From: Paraglomus occultum
Taxonomy: Eukaryota > Glomeromycota > Glomeromycetes > Paraglomerales > Paraglomeraceae
Length of the DNA: 14,979 nucleotides
Assembly: GCA_910592205.1 (NCBI GenBank)
Contig: CAJVPJ010000889.1
Span: 1-14,979 of the forward strand
Direction of reading: 5' to 3'
Part shown: positions 9,397-14,979 of the stretch, piece by piece
How the letters are laid out: every line of letters begins with the position of its first letter
How positions within the stretch are numbered: the stretch's first letter is position 1
Notes under the pieces: model-generated
The model's database searches: none
What the model saw: the letters and a program-made list of their open reading frames with translations, nothing else
Told to the model about the DNA's origin: nothing
Position numbers and translations under genes: made by a program

Positions 9397-10105
9397 ATGC
9401 ATGAAGCGCAACATTATAATACCGATGCGCTTATAAACGAAGATATATTAATATCCGCAACTGGGGAAACAAGTGAATCGTTAACACCATGCGTTTTGTT
9501 GAAAACCAGAATATTGCCCAGCGATTAGAAGTGTTCCCAGGAAATGACAGAAGGCAGTTCTCAACGACCACAATACATTTGCTGCATGTGTTATGAATTA
9601 CATGGCAGGCATTTGCATCAGCTAGGAGATGGGAAGGAAAAGCCTGTGATTAAACAGGACAACGTGCAGAAGATACAACAACAACATCATTAGAATTGCA
9701 ATACAAATGCCGCAGGCTTTACAAGAAAGTGAACCAGAGATACAACGTCCTCTCTGTGCAGGCAGTACTACCCAAAAGCCTCCAATACGATGCTGAAGGA
9801 TCTTCACTTGAGGCAGATTTCACAGTAATATAAAGGAAGACAAACTTATATTGTTTTCCACTCTGTCAAATTCTCCAAGTCAAGTTATTTATCCATCTGA
9901 TACAATTCCTCTCGATAATAATAACAACGTCTACATGGGAGGAAATACACAATCCATTACAGATTTCAACAAGGAACGATGATATAACCGATTACAAGCT
10001 GCAACTCATTATCCTCTTCCCCAAACATGGGGTCAGATGCCATCTACATCTACTCGCTCCAACAACACTGGCATGACGACAAATGCTACTACAGTCGATC
10101 GATAA
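9397..10105 (+). pseudogene. Possible broken gene with Gln/Asn/Thr-rich C-terminus
   Basis: Product not recognised. An ATG at 9397 opens a 43-codon frame beginning 'MHEAQHYNTDALINEDILIS' and stopping at 9526-9528. Overlapping plus-strand frames continue: one includes 'YICCMCYELHGRHLHQLG' (Cys/His-rich), another 'LELQYKCRRLYKKVNQRYN' (basic, helical). A frame from 9812 to the TAA at 10103 contains 'VIYPSDTIPLDNNNNVYMGG' and, after one in-frame TGA (9980-9982), 'NRLQAATHYPLPQTWGQMPS' followed by a Thr/Asn-rich end. Low-complexity polar tails of this kind are common in fungal transcription factors, but no DNA-binding domain can be shown, and each piece alone is of chance length. The pieces may be exons or a frame-shifted remnant. 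Confidence 0.25.
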
Positions 10106-10163
10106 TTCGACCACTTTGCGGTCGGCGGTCATCGGTCGAATTAACGCAAAAGTCGAATTAACG
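10103..10163. repeat. Hairpin with 10-bp perfect arms plus a third copy of the arm
   Basis: TAATTCGACC (10103-10112) is the exact reverse complement of GGTCGAATTA (10134-10143), with a 21-nt loop containing GCGGTCGGCGGTC. The 12-mer GTCGAATTAACG occurs twice in direct orientation (10135-10146 and 10152-10163). It starts exactly at the TAA ending the preceding plus-strand frame. A transposon end, terminator-like hairpin or protein-binding cluster are all possible. Confidence 0.7.
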
Positions 10164-10343
10164 AATATCCAATCATATGGTAACATGATTTTATTATTTG
10201 AAAACTTAGTTTGTAATATTATTATTATTGTTATCAACTTTTCTCCCGAACCGTCGATAACACGCATTCATTCTACGCCACCACGCCACACAGCCACAGC
10301 GCCAGAAAAAATTCGTTATTTAGCAATCGGAGCGTGACGTCCA

Positions 10344-10863
10344 TTGGTATTACCTCTCGTTGAGTCTGAGATTCCTGTCCAAAAGTCAAACATTGACGCA
10401 GTGACTGACTTTGTGAAGGCTCTATTAATATTGAGAAACGTTCTGCTGGTCAATATGTCATTGCTATTTGGCGCAAAACCAAATAAGAGAAGGAGTTCGA
10501 AGAGCAGTACAACGATAGCTTCACCACGGAAAGGTAATAATTATGCAGTAATCAACAGACTACCACAAGGCCAAGAAAACGTAGTTGTGTCTGGACGGCG
10601 GTTAGTCTGGCGCAGAGGTTTTTGAATAAATATCGATACATAAATACTGACTGTTTACAAATGATCGGCGTTCAGGCTATATAGCGGATCGGATACTTCT
10701 TAGTGCGTACGCGGCCTGTTATGGTTATATCGAAGAAGTCATGGATATTTTTTTAGAAGTATTGTTGGATCCTTCGACAGAATTAAAAACGGTACATTTT
10801 CTAGGATTTATAATTAATCGACTTAAGAAAGAATTATCGATTTATTCGAACATTATGAAGTAG
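10344..10863 (+). CDS. Possible two-exon hypothetical gene
   Basis: Product not recognised. A frame entered at TTG 10344 runs through 'VESEIPVQKSNIDAVTDFVK' and a basic stretch 'NKRRSSKSSTTIASPRK'. A donor CGGAAAG|GTAATA lies at 10534 and an acceptor GGCGTTCAG ends at 10675 (142 nt). The phases agree, joining to a second exon (10676-10863) with 'YIADRILLSAYAACYGYIEE' and 'TVHFLGFIINRLKKELSIY', ending in TAG. This second stretch is open for about 70 codons and is helix-like. There is no convincing ATG; the first is internal, at 'VNMSLLFG'. An alternative frame over 10415-10490 ('EGSINIEKRSAGQYVIAIW') also reads well, so a frame break is possible here too. Confidence 0.28.
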
Positions 10864-10878
10864 TAAACCCCAATTAAC

Positions 10879-11163
10879 TTATATTTGGATACGGAAGTTT
10901 TTGCTCGGTATGATTGTAGCAAATGTTGTTCTCGTCTCGTTAGTTGGGGGTTGGGGTGAAAAATCTTGGATGTCGTTTGCGATTTCGGAGAGGAATTTGT
11001 TCATCAAATTCAGCGGCTTTTGAAATGTCCGCTGGGCGAAGTTGCTAGCAAGGATATAATTTTGTTTAGTAGTTTGAATTAGCAGGCGTGGTAGTTGTTT
11101 TTTAACATGAACCACGGTTCGTGTTTTGGGACCCGAGGTGGGTTTGAGAAAGATTTGCCTGTT
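10879..11163 (-). CDS. Hypothetical ORF, 95 codons, no ATG at its start
   Basis: Open from 11163 to the TAA at 10879. It begins 'NRQIFLKPTSGPKTRTVVHV' and includes 'NLMNKFLSEIANDIQDF' and 'SPQPPTNETRTTFATIIPS'. I recognise no domain. There is no ATG before an internal one, so it would have to be a downstream exon. The end lies only 15 nt from the end of the plus-strand frame at 10863, which would make the two convergent. Confidence 0.22.
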   Translation of the reverse strand, partial: NRQIFLKPTSGPKTRTVVHVKKQLPRLLIQTTKQNYILASNFAQRTFQKPLNLMNKFLSEIANDIQDFSPQPPTNETRTTFATIIPSKNFRIQI

Positions 11164-11171
11164 TCATAACT

Positions 11172-11210
11172 TCTGGCTTAATGTCGGTGTGGTCGACAAA
11201 ATAAGCCAGA
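11172..11210. repeat. Hairpin with perfect 9-bp arms
   Basis: TCTGGCTTA (11172-11180) pairs with TAAGCCAGA (11202-11210) across a 21-nt loop that itself contains GTCG...CGAC. It lies just upstream of the minus-strand frame at 10879-11163, so it could sit in a 5' leader or mark an element edge. Confidence 0.65.
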
Positions 11211-11300
11211 CTGATTCCTAAGACCAAATAAGTCCGCATAAGATTTTCAGGTGTTATTTTGGTTGTGTAGCATAGTTTTTTTATTTGAGTAATTGTTTAC

Positions 11301-11347
11301 CGATTACATAAATACCACCCCGATTACATAAATACCACCCCGATTAC
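11301..11347. repeat. Tandem 20-bp direct repeat, 2.35 copies
   Basis: CGATTACATAAATACCACCC occurs exactly twice in tandem (11301-11320, 11321-11340), followed by the first 7 bases of a third copy. There is no mismatch between copies, which indicates a recent duplication or slippage. Confidence 0.9.
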
Positions 11348-11515
11348 GGCTGGTCAAAATGAATGATTTCTTTCAGAATTTCTTTGAGAGGTGTTGATTC
11401 TATGTGTTCGAATTACCGGCAGTAAACTATAATCGAGTCTGAGTTTTCTATTATGTCACCAAAAATGTCTCATACTTACATTTAATGTAAGACTTAAATA
11501 GACTTGCCCCAATAT

Positions 11516-11791
11516 TTATATCAGCGAAGTTGATAATAAGCAAATAGTTACCTCGGCATAATATAAATCATGTGTCTCATTTGTTATGTCAAGTGGAATC
11601 AAATCGACTCGTTTATCAGTGGGTAGACCATTATAATTCCTTCGGTAATTTATAAACATCTTAATTAAAATGCGTGGTCGATTGGCAAATTGATTACTCA
11701 TTGTTGATAAGGTTGTATTATCAATAATAATAAACAAATTTACTTCATTTACATTCATATTATATTGTTCAAGAGAACGGTGCGTATCCAT
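11516..11791 (-). CDS. Hypothetical gene, probable first exon
   Basis: A true ATG at 11791 opens a frame of 91 codons to the TAA at 11516. A donor GCCGAG|GTAACT at 11551 would end an 80-codon first exon, and the coding quality drops after it, so the real exon is probably 11552-11791. The sequence starts 'MDTHRSLEQYNMNVNEVNLF', with a strand-like 'NLFIIIDNTTL' faintly recalling the first strand of NYN/PIN-type nuclease domains ('fIDntNl'), then 'RPRILIKMFINYRRNYNGLP' and 'KRVDLIPLDITNETHDLYY'. The NYN resemblance is weak and I do not claim it. A following exon may lie around 11430-11350, but no acceptor can be chosen with confidence. Confidence 0.33.
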   Translation of the reverse strand: MDTHRSLEQYNMNVNEVNLFIIIDNTTLSTMSNQFANRPRILIKMFINYRRNYNGLPTDKRVDLIPLDITNETHDLYYAEVTICLLSTSLI

Positions 11792-12232
11792 TTTATACTA
11801 ATTCATAGTTTAACCATTACGATTATATTTATCAGTAATAGTCCAGCAGAAACAGTCACGCATACAAGAAAAGCCAATCATTTTTGGATGACACTTTGAA
11901 AAAATTTCGATCACATGAATTTCTCTGTCCGACACATGATCTGTGATTGATGATGTCGCCAAATTATTCGATGGCTTTATATTTGCTACCCCTCGCGATG
12001 ATTAATAAAATAAAATTTGCAGTTTGACGTACTATATTGTCTTTTGATGTATAGTAGGGTCCAATAACTATGACAGACTGATTGTAATTTTGGCACCATA
12101 AATCGTTCCGTCGTGCAGCTGCTTTAGATATCAGGTGCTTCTTCGATAAATCATATTTAAAACTTATTGATTACTCAGAGTATAATGCATACCACACTAT
12201 TAGTCATAATAGGACAACAAGATAACGCCCAT
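11792..12232. other. Intergenic, nothing recognised
   Basis: AT-rich sequence without a supportable gene, repeat or RNA. It contains scattered TATA-like words and may hold the upstream region of the minus-strand frame that starts at 11791. Confidence 0.5.
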
Positions 12233-12424
12233 TTAACCAATCGTGTTAAGATATGCAATTAACTCACGTGTATTAATAAATATAAATATAATTATTAATA
12301 TTAACGCCTCATCATACGTAATACTTTTAGTTCTGATAAAAAATTCACCGATAAAACTGAAGTAGCGTATAGTCAGATCGTTGATAATTATATATTTAAT
12401 ACGCAGTTTCCCCCGATCACTCAT
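12233..12424 (-). CDS. Small hypothetical ORF divergent from the Sel1 gene
   Basis: An ATG at 12424 opens a 63-codon frame ending at 12233. The translation is basic at the N-terminus ('MSDRGKLRIKYIIIND') and very hydrophobic in the second half ('EALILIIIFIFINTRELIAY'), which could be one membrane segment but also reflects (ATA/ATT)-rich DNA. It is divergent from the Sel1-repeat gene with only 93 bp between the two ATGs. It may equally be 5' flanking DNA of that gene. Confidence 0.18.
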   Translation of the reverse strand: MSDRGKLRIKYIIINDLTIRYFSFIGEFFIRTKSITYDEALILIIIFIFINTRELIAYLNTIG

Positions 12425-12517
12425 TTCAACTCATTGGAAGAATCACGAAAATCACTCACTCAACGGTACACGTAATATCTACACGCATACAAAAAGCTCA
12501 CCTAATACAAAGCTACT
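12384..12517 (+). promoter_or_regulatory. Putative 5' flank of the Sel1-repeat gene
   Basis: A TATA-like run ATTATATATTTAA lies at about 12386-12398, some 120 bp upstream of the ATG at 12518. No other motif is recognisable. The start codon context is ACTATGG, with A at -3 and G at +4, favourable for eukaryotic initiation. Confidence 0.3.
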
Positions 12518-13562
12518 ATGGAAGAGATTGATTTGTACGTCAAAGTCATTGAAAGGGAAAATACGGAAACTCTATATGTCTTGGGTAACTGTTTTAAAAC
12601 AGGAAGATACATAGAGCGAGACGATCGAAAAGCTGCTGAATTTTACGAAAAGGCCTCTGCCAAGGGACACACTTTGGCGCAATACAACTTAGCGGGGTGC
12701 TATTATGAAGGAGCCGGGGTGGAAAAGAACTATAAAAGGGCGTTCGAGCTTTACCAGAAAGCAGCAGAAAACGGTCTGCCTATTGCAAAATTTAATCTAT
12801 TCGTTTGTTACTATTATGGACTTGGAGTAGAATCGGATGTCTCGAAAGCAATCGAAATTTGTCAACAAGCTGCTGAGAGAGGAGAGATGAGAGCGCAATA
12901 TTACCTTGGTGTGTTTTACCAAAACGGTGATATTATTGAACAAGACATTTTGCAAGCATTTATTGAGTTTAAGAAATCGGCCGAGCAGGGATACGCGCCT
13001 GCACAGGTCGATCTCGGCAGATGTTTTGAGTTGGGGGTTGGGACGGGAAAGAATGACGTAAGAGCTGTTGAATTGTATGCAAATGCAGTTAATCAGGGAC
13101 ACGCTTCGGGCCAGTACAGACTTGCGCGCTGCTATAGAAGCGGTACTGCAGTAGGAAAAAACAGTTTAAAAAACATTAGACTTATATCGGCAGGCGGCGC
13201 GGCAGTCACACCCAAAAGCGTTGTATAGGTTGGGATTGTGTTACCTCCATATCGGGAGCTATCAGATCGCCGTTGAGCTATTTCGGAGGGCAGCCGACCG
13301 GAAGTGTGCCAAAGCACAATACAGTTTGGGGATTTGTTATTTGGGTCAAATTGGAGTACTGCGCTGCTACCAAGAAGCAGAGAAATACTTGGTGCAAGCA
13401 GCGCGACAAGGAAATGTAGATGCGCAATTAACCCTCTGTTTGCGTCATGATGGTCATCATAAAAGAGTGTGTTTGTTATATCAACATGCGGCCGATAAAG
13501 AAGGTGCGACGGCGCAACAACTTGTCAATCAATTGAATCGTAATTCACAAAGCGGCTGCTGA
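12518..13562 (+). CDS. Sel1-like repeat protein, interrupted by a one-base frame break
   Basis: This encodes a helical-repeat (Sel1-like, TPR-related) adaptor protein; such repeats form superhelical scaffolds for protein-protein interactions. The partner is unknown. Starting at ATG 12518, repeats of 36 residues follow consecutively: about 16-51, 52-87 ('TLAQYNLAGCYYEGAGVEKN' begins repeat 2), 88-123, 124-159, 160-195 and 196-231, then shorter or diverged repeats to about residue 340, around nine in all. The consensus 'A.Y.LG.CY..G.GV..(D/N)..KA.E.Y.KAA..G' is clear. No signal peptide, kinase domain or membrane segment is present. Near codon 218 the frame changes: the zero frame drifts into non-repeat sequence and stops at 13228, while the frame one base later continues repeat 6 with 'TLDLYRQAARQSHPKALYRL' and ends at TGA 13560-13562. 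The break falls at an A6 run (13168-13173), one base longer than repeat continuity needs. Without the extra base the product would be 347 residues. Sequencing error, recent mutation or +1 recoding are all possible. An AATAAA lies at 13742. Confidence 0.85.
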
Positions 13563-13793
13563 TACCTAACAAATTCAATACAGATAATTATTATGATAAA
13601 CATATGAGCATCAATTACAGAGGTTGTTAGTATATATATATGTTTGTCTAGTCTATTGCTATTGTTGAATGGTTTGGCATATAAAAAGTTGTTGAGCCTT
13701 ACGGGTGAAATTAAAAAGCTTTATTGATAACTCAACATAATAATAAATTTCGTAAAAATAATAATGTATAAAACAATAAAGTGAATAAATGCT
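13563..13793. other. 3' flank of the Sel1 gene
   Basis: AT-rich, no gene seen. AATAAA at 13742-13747 could serve as the polyadenylation signal for the Sel1 transcript, about 180 bases past its stop. A (TA)n run lies at about 13631-13641. Confidence 0.4.
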
Positions 13794-13976
13794 TCAGGAC
13801 CCAACTAATGGTTTCATCGAATCAAACGCAATGCCCATTCTATAATATTCGTCAAAAGCGTTAAGTGCGTCATCCCAACGATCCGCATTGCTGAGACTTT
13901 CCGTAATTTCAGTGACTGAAAATAGTAAGAATATTGCTATCTCACAGCCTTCATTTGGGTAGACATAATATGTCAT
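13794..13976 (-). CDS. Small hypothetical protein or terminal exon (60 aa)
   Basis: A true ATG at 13976 opens a 60-codon frame ending in TGA at 13794. The second half, 'DRWDDALNAFDEYYRMGIAF', has the pattern of a TPR/PPR-type helix ('A...F..Y...G'), but a single motif cannot establish the fold. A TTACTATTTTCAG tract ending at about 13924 is a good acceptor, so the frame could instead be entered there as a last exon. It is convergent with the Sel1-repeat gene. Codon use looks ordinary. Confidence 0.33.
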   Translation of the reverse strand: MTYYVYPNEGCEIAIFLLFSVTEITESLSNADRWDDALNAFDEYYRMGIAFDSMKPLVGS

Positions 13977-14192
13977 GCCAAACCATCATCAAATTCCGCC
14001 TAGTTATATGATAATCGAAAATTTCAAAACAATATTAATGTTGCGTTGTATGGTTACTAGTTACAATCCCTGTGTCGGTACCATGACTGCGCTTGCACTG
14101 ATTATCGCTGAAGCATATAACTGAAAATAGAAAAAAGACGTGAGTTTTAATCTATAAACAAATACAGTGTAACATCGATTTTATTCAGATAA

Positions 14193-14417
14193 GCGTATTT
14201 AGACTTTTCCGTGTTTATTGAAGACAAAGCAGAATGTGAAACATTGACACAGACACCAATAGCATGCCATCGTATACTTAGTAACATTGCTACGAACACC
14301 GTCTTTGCGTTGAGGGACTATCTGCAGGATTCTCCGTTATTTCTTGTGCTTTTGCTCCAACAAGATAATTTGATGTCTACACCTAATAAGATAATTATAA
14401 TTATAAAACGACAATGA
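14193..14417 (+). CDS. Hypothetical ORF, weak
   Basis: Open from just after a stop at 14190-14192 to the TGA at 14415-14417, with no early ATG. It contains 'FIEDKAECETLTQTPIACHR' and 'ATNTVFALRDYLQDSPLFLV', with an Ile-rich end caused by ATA repeats. It has no recognisable domain and chance length. It ends 5 nt before the end of the minus-strand frame at 14423. Confidence 0.18.
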   Translation, partial: AYLDFSVFIEDKAECETLTQTPIACHRILSNIATNTVFALRDYLQDSPLFLVLLLQQDNLMSTPNKIIIIIKRQ

Positions 14418-14422
14418 TATGT

Positions 14423-14582
14423 TTATTGAATAAGTTTGTCACAGACTTGCTCATCGCTAAATTTACGCAGATCTTCCAAGAGATATCCTATGCTATTCGA
14501 TCGAATTATTGCATAATTTGCAAGTGCAAAATCGTCGTAACCAATAATGAGGTGAAAGAAATTGGTGAAAGTTTTTCTTCAT
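14423..14582 (-). CDS. Small hypothetical protein, frame-broken near its start
   Basis: A 51-codon minus-strand frame ends at TAA 14423-14425 and reads well throughout: 'FFHLIIGYDDFALANYAIIR' then 'YLLEDLRKFSDEQVCDKLIQ'. It has no ATG of its own. An ATG at 14582-14580 lies one base out of frame, immediately before a run of five As on the minus strand (T5 at 14572-14576). One base fewer in that run would put the ATG in frame and give a protein of about 52 residues. This mirrors the A-run break in the Sel1 gene. Product not recognised; it could also be a terminal exon. Confidence 0.33.
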
Positions 14583-14640
14583 ACTTTTGACTACGCTAGT
14601 TAAAAGTCGAACAAATAGTGATAAATTTGATATAATACAC

Positions 14641-14979
14641 TTTTTATAAAACTTTTCTGGTTACCCGTTAAAATATTGTTTACACGTTTTAAATTTATTA
14701 TCAAAAATTTAGTTAAGTAACAAATATTAAACCTTATACAATTTTAATTAAAAACGGTGTCCTTATGCGACGACAAAAGCTCCAGCCATCGCGCGCAGCA
14801 GACACAAAGTCGTTGCATTAAATGACTGGAGTATTGCCAGTGTTGTGTTTATAATAAAACACTTGTTATAAAATAAACGTTAAAATATTTTAAAATTATA
14901 ATAAAAATTTAGTTAAGTAACAAATATTAAACCTTATACAATTTTAATTAAAAACGGTGTCCTTATGCGACGACAAAAG
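14641..14979. repeat. Tandem (satellite-like) repeat, 200-bp period, running off the window
   Basis: Positions 14703-14779 are identical to 14903-14979 (77 bp, exactly 200 bp apart), and the window ends inside the second copy. Upstream of the identical part, 14641-14702 and 14842-14902 are also related (GTTAAAATATT in both) but diverged, with an indel of about 11 bp. The unit is AT-rich except for a stretch with ATCGCGCGCAGC (about 14788-14800) flanked by CTCCAG (14780-14785) and CTGGAG (14826-14831), a short inverted pair. Confidence 0.85.

Noticed and set aside
11301-11347. CRISPR-like direct repeat
   Set aside because: The copies are adjacent without spacers, only two are complete, and the context is eukaryotic.
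13168-13179. Retrovirus-style -1 frameshift heptamer A AAA AAC, in frame, in the Sel1 gene
   Set aside because: A -1 slip here would be followed by CAT TAG and terminate at once. The Sel1 repeats continue in the opposite (+1) direction, so this motif cannot explain the break.
12381-13317. Other frames over the Sel1 gene (12381-12614 plus; 12797-13102 and 13132-13317 minus)
   Set aside because: They overlap the clearly coding Sel1 repeats in other frames and have no domain of their own.

Overview
The window looks like nuclear DNA from an AT-rich eukaryote. Coding stretches are short and separated by candidate GT-AG introns with GTAAGT/GTGAGT donors and pyrimidine-AG acceptors of roughly 60-230 nt. 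There are no ribosome-binding sites or operons, and short (AAT)n/(ATT)n tracts recur throughout. The protein types (Sel1-repeat, C2, and a tail like that of VIT/VWA proteins), with compact introns, fit an early-diverging fungus of the Mucoromycota/Glomeromycotina kind. That placement is inference and weak; a protist or small invertebrate is not excluded. No rRNA, tRNA, CRISPR array, insertion sequence or virus was recognised.

Layout. 1-2338: no gene I can defend. 2339-2995 (-): a 218-codon reading frame without an ATG start, in a locally GC-richer patch. 3966-4978: a region with well-formed splice signals whose reading frames do not join, perhaps a decayed or non-coding spliced gene; a perfect 20-bp palindrome (4241-4260) lies in its first candidate intron. 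5903-7551 (-): the broken remains of a modular gene. It has an acidic linker, three copies of a 'LQ..xGS..L...LA..LGF' module like the C-terminal tail of VIT/VWA proteins, and between them a recognisable C2 domain. 9397-10863 (+): two poorly resolved, low-confidence coding regions. 10879-12424 (-): three small hypothetical frames. 12518-13562 (+): the clearest gene, a protein of about nine Sel1-like repeats interrupted by one apparent extra base in an A6 run. 13794-14583: small hypothetical frames, mostly on the minus strand. 14641-14979: start of a tandem array with a 200-bp period, running off the window edge.

The main theme is that almost every recognisable or plausible coding stretch is broken by one-base frame shifts, the two best-located ones at short A runs. 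Either the locus is decaying (duplicated Sel1 and C2/VWA-tail gene copies beside satellite DNA) or the assembly carries uncorrected homopolymer indels. RNA reads would separate the two. The genes show no obvious shared pathway. At about 38% G+C (rough estimate), frames of 60-100 codons are expected by chance, so entries resting only on an open frame carry low confidence.
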